Assembly: GCF_923079645.1 (NCBI RefSeq)
Contig: NZ_CAKLPY010000001.1
Span: forward strand, 1,446,001-1,510,000
DNA length: 64,000 nucleotides
Reading direction: 5' to 3'
Source: Emticicia aquatica
GTDB taxonomy: Bacteria; Bacteroidota; Bacteroidia; Cytophagales; Spirosomataceae
Position 1 is the first letter of the stretch. Each line of letters begins with the position of its first letter. Position numbers and translations under genes: made by a program. Below, in pieces: positions 53,484 through 61,832 of the stretch. Below the pieces are notes generated by a model. That model saw only the letters and a list, made by a program, of their open reading frames with translations, had not been told where the DNA came from and ran no database searches.

Positions 53484-54446
53484 ATGATACTCATATTCAC
53501 AGAGGTTGCCGATGGAGCAATCAAAAAATCATCGCTAGAAGCCATTTATTATGGTTCAAAAGTTGCCGAAATGATGCAAACTTCGGCTGTTGCTTTAGCA
53601 ATCGGAAATGCAGATGCCACAGAGCTGGCTAAAGCTGGTAACTTTGGAGCAACAAAAGTTCTTCATGCAAATGATACCAAACTAGCTAATGCAAATAGCA
53701 TGGCGTACGCCAATGTTTTAGCAGAAGCAGTAAAAAATGTGGGTGCAAAAGTAGTTATCACCGCAAAGTCTTCTTTTGCTGATGCAGTAACTGCTAGAGC
53801 AGCAGGTGCTTTAAAAGCAGCTATAGTAGGAAATGTTACCGAATTACCCAATTTATCTAATGGTTTTCAGGTTCAAGTGAGCATTTTTACTGGAAAAGCA
53901 TTTGCTGATGTAAATGTTGATGGCGATATTAAAATTTTAGCTATCAAAAAAAATGCAGTAGCTCCGATAGAATCAAGCAACTCGGCAAATGTAGAAATTT
54001 TCTCACCTGCACTTTCTGATAATCTATTCACTGCGAAAGTTACCGAAACAATTAAAGCAACTGGTACTATTTCTTTACCAGAAGCCGACTTAGTTGTATC
54101 TGGTGGTCGTGGCATGAAAGGTCCAGAAAGCTGGCAACCATTACTAGACTTAGCAGATGCATTAGGTGCAGCTACTGCATGTTCAAAACCAGTTTCAGAT
54201 TTAGACTGGCGACCTCACCATGAACACGTTGGACAAACGGGTGTAAAAGTTTCTCCAAATTTATACATTGCTTGCGGAATTTCTGGAGCGATACAACATT
54301 TAGCAGGTGTAAATTCCTCAAAAGTAATCGTAGTTATCAATAAAGACCCAGAAGCTCCATTTTTTAAGGCAGCTGATTATGGTATCGTTGGTGATGTTTT
54401 TGATGTTTTACCAAAATTGACCAAAGCAGTTTTGGCTTCTAAATAA
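53484..54446 (+). CDS. etfA: Electron transfer flavoprotein subunit alpha
   Basis: A 320-residue protein. The N-terminal domain includes VVITAKSSFADAVTARAAGAL; the FAD domain has VVSGGRGMKGPESW, ACSKPVSDLDW, VGQTGVKVSP and the final IACGISGAIQHLAGV followed by NKDPEAPFF. This is the classic FAD-binding pattern of EtfA. Partner of EtfB just upstream. A strong terminator follows, so the pair is a two-gene operon. Confidence 0.96.
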   Translation: MILIFTEVADGAIKKSSLEAIYYGSKVAEMMQTSAVALAIGNADATELAKAGNFGATKVLHANDTKLANANSMAYANVLAEAVKNVGAKVVITAKSSFADAVTARAAGALKAAIVGNVTELPNLSNGFQVQVSIFTGKAFADVNVDGDIKILAIKKNAVAPIESSNSANVEIFSPALSDNLFTAKVTETIKATGTISLPEADLVVSGGRGMKGPESWQPLLDLADALGAATACSKPVSDLDWRPHHEHVGQTGVKVSPNLYIACGISGAIQHLAGVNSSKVIVVINKDPEAPFFKAADYGIVGDVFDVLPKLTKAVLASK

Positions 54447-54499
54447 TAATAATATGTTTCACTAAAATATATTATTACAATTTTAGATTGAAACTTATT

Positions 54500-54546
54500 A
54501 GCTTAGATTTGGTTTAATTAACTAGGTCTAAGCTTTTTGTTTTTTA
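54500..54546 (+). terminator. Terminator of etfBA
   Basis: AGCTTAGA (54500-54507) and TCTAAGCT (54527-54534) pair, extended by wobble pairs, and are followed by a T-rich tract. Its T tract covers the in-frame TTG at 54537, so that TTG cannot be the start of the next gene. Confidence 0.8.
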
Positions 54547-54605
54547 GAAAAAAAGTTAAAAATGAAAAACTACAATCTTTACGAGGAATAAAATTTAAGT
54601 TTATT

Positions 54606-54613
54606 TATATTTG
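54606..54613 (+). promoter_or_regulatory. -7 box of the bifunctional nuclease gene
   Basis: TATATTTG (54606-54613) matches TAnnTTTG and ends only four bases before the GTG start at 54618. Transcription would therefore begin at or next to the start codon. No clear -33 TTG is present. Confidence 0.5.
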
Positions 54614-54617
54614 CAAC

Positions 54618-55214
54618 GTGGAAAAAGTAAAACTCGAAATATTAGGTCTTTCGCCAAGTCAATCTCAGACTGGCTCTTTTGCATTGGTGCTGTCAGAAGA
54701 AGCAGGGAATCGCCGTTTGCCAATCATTATCGGAATGTTTGAAGCACAAGCCATTGCCATCGAAATGGAACGCATCACTCCAAACCGTCCTATGACACAC
54801 GATTTGTTCAAATCATTTGCACGTGCATTTGATTTTACTGTTGAAGAAATTATTATCTCTGATTTAAGAGAAGGTATTTTCTTCGCTAAGATTGTTTGTA
54901 CTGATGGAATTCGTCAAAAAACGGTTGATGCTCGCCCTTCGGATGCTATTGCCATTGGATTACGTTTTCAAGTACCTATTTATACAACTGACCAAATTTT
55001 GTCAGATGCAGGAATCACAACACAAGAAGCATCGGATGCTGATGAATCGGAAGAATTAGTTGAATCTAAAACTACTCGTCCGCAAAAATCAAATAAAGAA
55101 AGTCTCAAAGATTATAGTTTAGAAGAACTAAATAAAATGCTTTCACAGGCACTTGCTGATGAAGAATATGAAAAAGCCGCTAAAATTAGGGACGAAATAA
55201 GTAAAAGAAATTAA
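54618..55214 (+). CDS. Bifunctional nuclease (BFN/DUF151) with C-terminal UVR motif
   Basis: 198 residues from GTG at 54618. The frame is open further up to a TTG at 54537, but that part overlaps the etfA terminator and a -7 box, and homology begins at VKLEILGLSPSQSQTG. The DUF151 domain (1-130) has RRLPIIIGMFEAQAIAIEM, TPNRPMTHDLF and DARPSDAIAIGLR. The C-terminal segment YSLEELNKMLSQALADEEYEKAAKIRDEI is a UVR motif, as in UvrB/UvrC and Clp partners. Related plant and mycobacterial proteins show nuclease activity; the role in Bacteroidota is not settled. GTG start and short or absent leader are notable. Confidence 0.9.
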   Translation: MEKVKLEILGLSPSQSQTGSFALVLSEEAGNRRLPIIIGMFEAQAIAIEMERITPNRPMTHDLFKSFARAFDFTVEEIIISDLREGIFFAKIVCTDGIRQKTVDARPSDAIAIGLRFQVPIYTTDQILSDAGITTQEASDADESEELVESKTTRPQKSNKESLKDYSLEELNKMLSQALADEEYEKAAKIRDEISKRN

Positions 55215-55233
55215 TTTAATTCATGATATTTTG

Positions 55234-55275
55234 AAAGTGTTATTTCCAAAAGAAGTAACACTTTTTTATTTTTAG
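55234..55275 (+). terminator. Terminator after the bifunctional nuclease gene
   Basis: AAAGTGTTA (55234-55242) and TAACACTTT (55256-55264) pair and are followed by TTTTTATTTTT. Confidence 0.75.
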
Positions 55276-55398
55276 ATAAATGCTTTTAGTAAAATGGTTA
55301 AAAATGATTTTTTGCCTACTTCAATAGGTTAAATCAGATTTTCTCTATAAATTCACAGGCATAAAACCTAAACTTGACTATAAAATATTTTTTTACGG

Positions 55399-56241
55399 AT
55401 GCTTCGAGTAATTAAAAACTTCCTACCTATTCCTAACAATGACCCAAATCTTTTTTTTAGATATGTGTCATACATTGATGTTTTTGGCATTTTTGACCGT
55501 GACCCATTCGGAAATTGGCTTATTTTAAAACGTTTTATTATTTTGATTGCAGGCATTCCAACTTATTGGCGAATTGCAGTTGCCAATCAATTAAAAGTTG
55601 AAGGAACAGAATATCTCGAAAAACTTCCTAATCAAAATGTTTATTTCATCTCCAATCATCAAACATATTTTGCCGATGTAATCACTTTTTATCATATTTT
55701 TTGTTCTGTAAAATGGGGTTTTGGAAATAGAGTTTTACCAATTGCATTATTCGCACCCAGAGGCCGCCTTTTTTATGTTGCCGCCAGTGAAACCATGAAA
55801 GATGGTCTTATTCCAAAATTGTTTAGCTTGGCTGGGGCAATATTAGTTGAACGGTCTTGGAGAGCAAAAGGAGAAAACGTTAAACGAGAATTAGATACAT
55901 CAGCAGGCGATAATGTATCAAAAGGATTAAAATTTGGTTGGGTTGTTAGTTTTCCACAAGGTACAACCAGCCCATACGCACCTATTCGTAAAGGAACTGC
56001 TCATATTATTAAAGATAATAATCCAATTGTTGTGCCTGTTGTTATTGACGGATTTAGACGTGCATTTAACAAGTCAGGGCTTAGTTATAAGAAAAGAAAT
56101 ACAGAATTAAAAGTAAAATTCAAAGAGCCTATCTACTTTTCACCCGATGCTACGGTTGAAGAAATCACAGAGGTTGTTAAAAATATCATCGAACAAAATA
56201 TGCCAGAAAGAATTGCACGTTGGAAAAACGAAGCCGTATAA
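55399..56241 (+). CDS. PlsC-like glycerolipid acyltransferase with variant motifs
   Basis: A 280-residue protein of the lysophosphatidate-acyltransferase fold. A hydrophobic segment at about 42-58 probably anchors it. Motif I is NHQTYFAD (His87, Asp93), so the His and Asp are separated by five residues rather than the usual four. Motif III reads FPQGTTS rather than FPEGTRS. The later VPVVIDGFRRAF matches motif IV. It probably acylates a lysolipid; the variants may mark a Bacteroidota-specific subgroup with another acceptor. It stands alone between two terminator or promoter regions. Confidence 0.8.
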   Translation: MLRVIKNFLPIPNNDPNLFFRYVSYIDVFGIFDRDPFGNWLILKRFIILIAGIPTYWRIAVANQLKVEGTEYLEKLPNQNVYFISNHQTYFADVITFYHIFCSVKWGFGNRVLPIALFAPRGRLFYVAASETMKDGLIPKLFSLAGAILVERSWRAKGENVKRELDTSAGDNVSKGLKFGWVVSFPQGTTSPYAPIRKGTAHIIKDNNPIVVPVVIDGFRRAFNKSGLSYKKRNTELKVKFKEPIYFSPDATVEEITEVVKNIIEQNMPERIARWKNEAV

Positions 56242-56329
56242 ATGAATTTTCTTTGAGCTATTTTTCAAATAATTAGCACTTACTGGTGTTAAAAAACATT
56301 AAATACTGCGTATTTTCTACGACTTCCTT

Positions 56330-56337
56330 TATATTTG
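56330..56337 (+). promoter_or_regulatory. -7 box of ftsX
   Basis: TATATTTG (56330-56337) matches TAnnTTTG, 29 bases before the ftsX start codon. The -33 region is weak. Confidence 0.45.
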
Positions 56338-56366
56338 TGCGTGATTTATATTAGTGTTAAAAATAT

Positions 56367-57248
56367 ATGCAGAAAAAAAATCGAAAATTAGGAAGTTATC
56401 CCAGTATGCTTATTGTTTTAAGCCTCACTGCGGCCTTATTTCTGATAGCTTTTAGTGGATGGATTGCACTTACTTCCAAACAATTAGTATCATACGTCAA
56501 GCAAAATATTGAATTACAAGTATATTTGGACAAATCACTTACTCAAATTCAAAAAGATTCGGTACGCAATTTAATTGCTCAAAAAAAGTATGTTTCTTAT
56601 GCCGAAAATGTTCCTCAAATAAAATTTATTTCTAAAGAAAGTACTGCTGAAAAAGTATTGAAGGATACAAATGAAGATTTTCGTTCAATTTTGGGAGAAA
56701 ACCCCTACCGTGATGCTTTTAGTTTAAAAATAAAAGAAGACTATCTCACAGAAGAGCAGCTATTAAAAATTAAAGTAGATTTAGAACAACTTCCAGGTAT
56801 TTTTGAAGCTGATTATGCCAAAGATTTCGTGGAAAGTATCAATAAAAATGCAAATAAGGCATATTTAATCATCTCTTCAATTGTAGTTTTGCTTCTTATT
56901 GCCATTGTTTTATTGATAAATAATACCATTAGATTAGCTCTCTACTCCCAAAGATTTATCATTAGAAGTATGCAATTAGTAGGAGCAACTGACTGGTTTA
57001 TACAAAAACCATTTATTGGCAGAGGGCTTTTTCAAGGTTTTATTTCGGGAGTAATTGCAACAGGGTTATTACTCATTGTTGAACAAATTGCCATTCGCGA
57101 AATTGAAGATTTAGTTATCTTACAAGACTTCAAAAAACTTGGTATTTTATGCGGTTTTATTATCCTTTTGGGTATTATAATTGGTTCACTAAGTACATTT
57201 CAATCGATGTATCGGTATTTACGTACAGATTTAGAAGACCTTTATTAA
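56367..57248 (+). CDS. ftsX: Cell-division permease-like protein FtsX
   Basis: A 293-residue membrane protein. One helix near the N-terminus (about 13-35) is followed by an extracytoplasmic domain of about 130 residues (IELQVYLDKSLTQ, then FKSKESTAEK-like IKFISKESTAEKVL), then three helices (about 168-190, 215-240, 258-280). This is the FtsX topology; with FtsE it controls peptidoglycan hydrolases at the septum. No ftsE is adjacent, as is usual in Bacteroidota. It heads the conserved run ftsX-DUF3098-uppP-truB-ribF. Confidence 0.92.
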   Translation: MQKKNRKLGSYPSMLIVLSLTAALFLIAFSGWIALTSKQLVSYVKQNIELQVYLDKSLTQIQKDSVRNLIAQKKYVSYAENVPQIKFISKESTAEKVLKDTNEDFRSILGENPYRDAFSLKIKEDYLTEEQLLKIKVDLEQLPGIFEADYAKDFVESINKNANKAYLIISSIVVLLLIAIVLLINNTIRLALYSQRFIIRSMQLVGATDWFIQKPFIGRGLFQGFISGVIATGLLLIVEQIAIREIEDLVILQDFKKLGILCGFIILLGIIIGSLSTFQSMYRYLRTDLEDLY

Positions 57249-57335
57249 AATCTTAATATTCGTGTTTTATAATCCTCAAACATGAATAAAACTTATATCA
57301 TTCGTCTCTCCTTAGAGGATTAGGAGGGCAAGATT

Positions 57336-57578
57336 ATGAAAAATACAGCAAACAGCCCTGTTGAAATCAAAGAAAATGATAATCAAAAAGCTCTTCCATT
57401 CGGAAAAAGTAATTATACCCTGATGATTATTGGACTTGCGTTACTATTTCTTGGTTATTTTGTAATGACGCTCGACAAAGAAGAATTTGGATTCGGATTT
57501 TTAGGAATAACACTCGGACCAATTTTGGCGTTTATTGGATTTTTATTCCAATTTTATCCAATTTTCAAAAAAAAGTAA
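57336..57578 (+). CDS. DUF3098 small membrane protein
   Basis: 80 residues with two hydrophobic helices, in TLMIIGLALLFLGYFVM and ITLGPILAFIGFLFQF, joined by a short acidic loop (TLDKEEFGFGF). DUF3098 is a Bacteroidota-specific family of unknown function that always sits between ftsX and uppP, so a link to cell-envelope synthesis is likely. A purine-rich GGAGGG precedes the ATG by about 10 bases, an unusually strong Shine-Dalgarno-like site for this phylum. Confidence 0.88.
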   Translation: MKNTANSPVEIKENDNQKALPFGKSNYTLMIIGLALLFLGYFVMTLDKEEFGFGFLGITLGPILAFIGFLFQFYPIFKKK

Positions 57579-57649
57579 TCTAAATCTAGTCGATTTTAAT
57601 TGATTGAGATCCTTTTCTTTGTTTTTTACTAATTCAAAATTTATTATAA

Positions 57650-58441
57650 ATGAATTTTCTTGAAGCTATTATCCTTGCAATAATTGAAGGAATTACAGAA
57701 TATTTACCAATAAGTTCAACTGGCCACATGATTATTGGCTCATCTTTGATGGGAATTAATGAACTTGATTTTACAAAAGTATTTGAAGTAAATATTCAGT
57801 TTGGTGCAATTTTATCAGTTGTGGTTCTTTATTGGAAACGTTTTTTTCAATCTTTTGAATTTTACAAAAAATTGCTCGCAGCTTTTGTTCCAGCGGCAAT
57901 TATTGGATTTATTCTAAATGATGTAATAGACAAACTTCTTGAAAGTGTTGCAGTGGTAGCTATTATGCTAGTTTTGGGTGGTATCATATTAATTTTTATT
58001 GATAAATATTTTGAAAATAAAGCTACAAAATCAAGTATTACCTACATCGAAGCAGTAAAAATTGGACTTTTTCAATGTATTGCTATGATTCCAGGTGTAT
58101 CACGTTCAGCAGCAACTATTATAGGTGGAATGTTTCAAGGACTTTCTCGAAAAGATTCGGCTGAATTTTCATTTTTCTTGGCCGTTCCAACCATGTTTGC
58201 AGCTTCAGCATACAAACTCTTGAAAGCTTATAAAGGCGGAACATTGTCATTCTCAACCAACGAGTTACAACTTTTAGCCGTTGGAAATATTGTGGCTTTT
58301 ATTGTGGCAATGGCGGCAATAAAATTCTTCATTACATTTTTACAAAAATATGGTTTTAAAGTTTTTGGCTATTATAGAATTGTAGTCGGACTAATCATTT
58401 TAGGCCTCTTGGCAGCTGGCTACGACTTAAAAGTATTATAA
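57650..58441 (+). CDS. uppP: Undecaprenyl-diphosphatase
   Basis: A 263-residue multi-helix membrane protein of the UppP/BacA family. Motif 1 is [15 protein letters not shown] (catalytic Glu and the SSTGH block); motif 2 is [13 protein letters not shown] with the catalytic Arg. It recycles undecaprenyl pyrophosphate to the monophosphate for peptidoglycan and other envelope polymers. The last base of its stop codon is the first base of the truB start. Confidence 0.95.
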   Translation: MNFLEAIILAIIEGITEYLPISSTGHMIIGSSLMGINELDFTKVFEVNIQFGAILSVVVLYWKRFFQSFEFYKKLLAAFVPAAIIGFILNDVIDKLLESVAVVAIMLVLGGIILIFIDKYFENKATKSSITYIEAVKIGLFQCIAMIPGVSRSAATIIGGMFQGLSRKDSAEFSFFLAVPTMFAASAYKLLKAYKGGTLSFSTNELQLLAVGNIVAFIVAMAAIKFFITFLQKYGFKVFGYYRIVVGLIILGLLAAGYDLKVL

Positions 58442-59148
58442 TGGACGAAAGAAACGAGGTTATTTTAATTGATAAGCCATTACGATGGACATCATTTGAT
58501 GTTGTCAATAAAATCAGATGGGCAGGAAAATATAAAAAAGTTGGTCATGCTGGCACGCTAGACCCGCTGGCAACTGGTCTTCTAATTTTATGTACAGGGA
58601 AGAAAACCAAAGAAATTGATACTTATCAAGCTCAAGAAAAAGAATATACTGGCACTTTGGTTCTTGGAAAAACTACGCCTTCAGTTGATTTAGAAACCGA
58701 ATTCGATGCTGAATTCCCAACTGAACACATTACAGAAGAAGCTATTAATCAAACAGTTAAAGAGCTTTCTGGCGTAATTGAGCAAATTCCTCCAGCACAT
58801 TCTGCAATTAAGGTTGATGGAAAAAGAGCTTACGAATCAGCAAGAAAAGGGCAAGAAGTTATTATAAAACCTCGACAAGTTGAAGTAAAAGTTTTTGAAA
58901 TTAATACGACAAATTTTCCTGAAATCTCATTTAGAATTGTATGTTCTAAAGGCACATATATAAGAAGTTTAGTTAGAGATTTTGGAAAAATACTTAATTC
59001 AGGAGCCTATATGAGTTCACTTAGGAGAACAAGAATCGGTGAATTCAAGATTGAAGATTCCAGAACAATTGAGCAATTTTTAGCTGAATTGCCAGAAAAG
59101 CTTAATATTTCAGAAAATACGACCCAAAAAAGTGAAGGTATATTATAA
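58441..59148 (+). CDS. truB: tRNA pseudouridine-55 synthase
   Basis: A 235-residue enzyme. The N-terminal IDKPLRWTSFDVVNKIR and the signature GHAGTLDPLATGLL contain the catalytic Asp; KVDGKRAYESARKGQ and CSKGTYIRSLVRDFG follow. It makes pseudouridine 55 in the T-arm of all tRNAs. The start overlaps the uppP stop by one base, and the ribF start (GTG) lies within its end, so translation is coupled throughout. Confidence 0.96.
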   Translation: MDERNEVILIDKPLRWTSFDVVNKIRWAGKYKKVGHAGTLDPLATGLLILCTGKKTKEIDTYQAQEKEYTGTLVLGKTTPSVDLETEFDAEFPTEHITEEAINQTVKELSGVIEQIPPAHSAIKVDGKRAYESARKGQEVIIKPRQVEVKVFEINTTNFPEISFRIVCSKGTYIRSLVRDFGKILNSGAYMSSLRRTRIGEFKIEDSRTIEQFLAELPEKLNISENTTQKSEGIL

Positions 59149-60058
59149 TATAAAAGATTTTAAGCCACTTGCTAATGCAATTGTTACGAGTGGAACATTT
59201 GATGGGGTACATCTTGGGCATCAAAAAATACTCCAAATCTTAGGAGAAACAGCAAGAAAAACTGGAGGTGAGTCGGTTGTATTAACCTTTTGGCCACATC
59301 CACGAATGGTGGTTTCAAAAGATAGTCAAGATTTAAAATTACTTTCAACAGTCGAAGAAAAGATAGAACTACTTGAACAACAAGGAGTTGACCATCTACT
59401 GGTTGTACCTTTTACACGTGAATTTTCAGAATTAAGTTCAGAAGAATATGTAAAAGATATTTTACTAAAACAAATAGGCACAAAAAAACTCGTCATTGGC
59501 TATGACCATCGTTTTGGTAGAAATAGAGAAGGTGGATTCGACTATTTAAAATCTAACTCTTCATTATTTGGTATTGAAATTGAAGAAATACCTCGTCAAG
59601 AAATTGAAAATCTGACAATTAGTTCTACGAAAATCCGACAAGCTTTACTCAATGGTGAAGTAAGTTCTGCAAGCGAATTATTAGGCAGAAATTATAGTTT
59701 TTCGGGAATAGTTGTCAAAGGTCGCCAATTAGGTAGAACAATTGGATTTCCAACGGCAAATGTTCAAATTTCAGAGAGTTACAAGCTAATTCCTTCAAAT
59801 GGTGTTTATGCAGTAAAAACCTTTGTGCGAAATCAATGGCACAAAGGGATGATGAATATTGGAAATAGGCCAACTGTTGATGGAATTGGTCGAACGCAAG
59901 AAGTAAATATTTTTAATTTTGACGATGATATTTACGGCGAAACTATCACCGTTGAAATAGTTGATTATATAAGAAATGAGCAGAAATTTAATGGAATTGA
60001 AGAATTAAAAACTCAGATATTAATCGACAAAACAAAAAGTAAGCAAATTCTTGGATAA
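59132..60058 (+). CDS. ribF: Bifunctional riboflavin kinase / FAD synthetase
   Basis: A 308-residue enzyme from a GTG start at 59132, which overlaps truB by 17 bases. The N-terminal FAD synthetase domain has GTFDGVHLGHQKIL and DHRFGRNREGGF. The C-terminal riboflavin kinase domain (about 185-305) has GRQLGRTIGFPTANV and NIGNRPTVDG. It makes FMN and FAD from riboflavin. The next ATG in frame is after the GTFDG block, so GTG is the best start. Confidence 0.95.
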   Translation: MKVYYNIKDFKPLANAIVTSGTFDGVHLGHQKILQILGETARKTGGESVVLTFWPHPRMVVSKDSQDLKLLSTVEEKIELLEQQGVDHLLVVPFTREFSELSSEEYVKDILLKQIGTKKLVIGYDHRFGRNREGGFDYLKSNSSLFGIEIEEIPRQEIENLTISSTKIRQALLNGEVSSASELLGRNYSFSGIVVKGRQLGRTIGFPTANVQISESYKLIPSNGVYAVKTFVRNQWHKGMMNIGNRPTVDGIGRTQEVNIFNFDDDIYGETITVEIVDYIRNEQKFNGIEELKTQILIDKTKSKQILG

Positions 60059-60099
60059 CAATAGCGTTATTCATTCAAAATCGCCTAAATTACTATAAA

Positions 60100-60327
60100 A
60101 TGTTCGTAGAAATCATTGGTTGGATTGGTTCAATCCTAATTGTCGGCTCATATTTTCTCAATATACAGGGTCAATTAGATTCAAAAGATAAAAGGTATAT
60201 TTGGGCCAACTTAATCGGTGGAATATGTTTTATTATCAATACTTATTCGCATCAAGCGTATCCTTCGGTAGCAGTAAATATAATTTGGGTCTTGATTGCC
60301 ATCTTTGCTATTTTCAGAAAAAATTAA
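60100..60327 (+). CDS. Small two-to-three-helix membrane protein
   Basis: 75 residues: helix 1 is IGWIGSILIVGSYFLN, then polar SKDKRYIWANLIGG, helix 2 CFIINTYSH and helix 3 VAVNIIWVLIAIFAIF. The pattern resembles the CBU_0592-like membrane-protein family, although I am only moderately sure. Function unknown. It starts 41 bases after ribF and is followed by a strong terminator, so it probably ends that transcript. Confidence 0.75.
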   Translation: MFVEIIGWIGSILIVGSYFLNIQGQLDSKDKRYIWANLIGGICFIINTYSHQAYPSVAVNIIWVLIAIFAIFRKN

Positions 60328-60330
60328 CAA

Positions 60331-60360
60331 AAGAACCACCTAAAAGGTGGTTCTTTGCAT
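60331..60360 (+). terminator. Terminator of the ftsX-ribF run
   Basis: AAGAACCACCT (60331-60341) and AGGTGGTTCTT (60345-60355) pair perfectly around a three-base loop, followed by a T-containing tail. Confidence 0.8.
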
Positions 60361-60525
60361 TTTTGCTTTATACTTATTTCCCATAAAATAATCTTAAAAT
60401 ATTCTCGCTATATATTCTTTTAGTCAAAGCCCCTCTTTTTAATTAATGATGCAATGACTATACCAAGAAAAAATAAAATTATCGGGAGGTGTCAAAATAT
60501 TAGATTTTTTTGAAATGGCTCTAAA

Positions 60526-60555
60526 AACAAAAGAGATGAGCAAATGCCCATCTCT
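60526..60555 (-). terminator. Terminator of pheA
   Basis: AGAGATG (60532-60538) and CATCTCT (60549-60555) pair, and on the minus strand the stem runs into TTTGTTTTT. It lies 32 bases after the pheA stop. Confidence 0.65.
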
Positions 60556-60586
60556 CCACAATAAATATGCCATGTTCAAGGAATAA

Positions 60587-61660
60587 TTACGCATTACGAA
60601 CATAACTACCTAACCATTTTATTGAGTTTTTATATTTTTTGAAAACCTTCTCAACATTTTCATCTTGAAAGAAACCTTCTAATTCAATAAAAAACCAAAA
60701 GTTAAAATCTTCATCTCCTTTATAGGGGCGGCTTTCTATTTTTGTTAAATTGATGCCAGCTTTTTTGAAATCTTGCAAGAAATTAGCAAGTATGCCTGGC
60801 TTATCAGTATCTGGAAGTCGTGCAATAATGGTCGTTTTATCATTTTCACTTTTTGCGTTGACAAAGTTTTTTGCCAAAATATAAAAACGAGTACGATTTT
60901 GACTGTTATCTTCAATATTATTAAAAAGAACAGGAATTGAGAATAGTTTTGCCGCAATTTCAGAACAAATAGCGGCACTTTCAGGGTCTTCAGCAGCTAA
61001 TTTCGCGGCTTTTGATGTTGATTCAACCTGAATTTCTTCTGGGTGTGTTTGTTCAAAATATTTATTCAAGAAACCTCTACATTGCCTAAAAGCAATGTCT
61101 TTCGAATAAATGCGTTTTATTTTTGAAGGATTTTCTGCCTCCGTGGCTAAGGCAAAATGTACTGGAATTTTCAATTCAGCAGCTACATTTACATTCATTT
61201 CATTCAATAAATCAACGGTTTCATAAACGATTCCTTCTTGATTATTTTCTATTGGAATAACTCCAAATTTTGCTCTGCCAGTATCAACTGCTTCAAAAAC
61301 TGATTTTATAGTTGGCAGAGTCATGTATTCACTCATTGCACCAAAACGGCTTTCAGCTGCTTGATGCGTAAAACTACCTTCTGGTCCAAGAAAAGCAACT
61401 CTTTCTGGCAACTCTATGTTTCTTGCAGCAGCAAAAATTTCTAAATAAATCGCTTCAATCGCTTCTTTATTTAGTGGCCCTTCATTTTGGGCATTCATTC
61501 TATCCAAAATTTGCTTTTCACGTTCTGGACGATAAATGATAGCCTTCGTTGAACGCTTTATTTCACCTACTTTATGCACCAACTTCATCCGTTGGTTTAG
61601 GAGTATAAGTAATTGATTATCTATTGAATCAATATCTTTTCTTACTTCGTCAAGAGTCAC
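60587..61660 (-). CDS. pheA: Bifunctional chorismate mutase / prephenate dehydratase
   Basis: A 357-residue enzyme with a GTG start at 61660; no better ATG lies near. Residues 1-90 are an AroQ-type chorismate mutase (DEVRKDIDSIDNQLLILLNQR, then IYRPEREKQILDRM). Residues 93-270 are prephenate dehydratase (VAFLGPEGSFTHQAA, NRTRFYILAKN). The last 80 form an ACT domain with TKIESRPYKGD, which usually gives feedback inhibition by phenylalanine. It directs chorismate to phenylpyruvate. Single gene with its own promoter box and terminator. Confidence 0.95.
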   Translation of the reverse strand: MTLDEVRKDIDSIDNQLLILLNQRMKLVHKVGEIKRSTKAIIYRPEREKQILDRMNAQNEGPLNKEAIEAIYLEIFAAARNIELPERVAFLGPEGSFTHQAAESRFGAMSEYMTLPTIKSVFEAVDTGRAKFGVIPIENNQEGIVYETVDLLNEMNVNVAAELKIPVHFALATEAENPSKIKRIYSKDIAFRQCRGFLNKYFEQTHPEEIQVESTSKAAKLAAEDPESAAICSEIAAKLFSIPVLFNNIEDNSQNRTRFYILAKNFVNAKSENDKTTIIARLPDTDKPGILANFLQDFKKAGINLTKIESRPYKGDEDFNFWFFIELEGFFQDENVEKVFKKYKNSIKWLGSYVRNA

Positions 61661-61699
61661 TTTAATAAAAGGTTGGTTTTACGTTATTTACTTTAATCA

Positions 61700-61707
61700 C
61701 AAAGTTA
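61700..61707 (-). promoter_or_regulatory. -7 box of pheA
   Basis: On the minus strand TAACTTTG (61707-61700) matches TAnnTTTG, 39 bases before the GTG start. No convincing -33 box was found. Confidence 0.42.
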
Positions 61708-61759
61708 GGTAAAAACGCTCAAAATTTCTTACTTTCTATTTCTACAATTATGTCAATTA

Positions 61760-61813
61760 AAAAAAACAAAAAGTTGGATAATCATTTTCTCCAAAAATGA
61801 TTATCCAACTTTT
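61760..61813 (-). terminator. Strong terminator of parE
   Basis: AAAAGTTGGATAATCATTTT (61769-61788) and its exact complement (61794-61813) form a 20-pair perfect stem with a five-base loop, followed on the minus strand by a long T-rich run. It is the most stable hairpin in the window. Confidence 0.85.
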
Positions 61814-61832
61814 CAAAATATTAGGTAAAAAT

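Noticed and set aside
54537..54617. TTG-initiated extension of the bifunctional nuclease
   Set aside because: It covers the T tract of the etfA terminator and a -7 box, and family similarity starts later.
60454..60513. 19-residue frame between ribF group and pheA
   Set aside because: It is short and compositionally AT-driven, lies between two terminators, and has no supporting signal.
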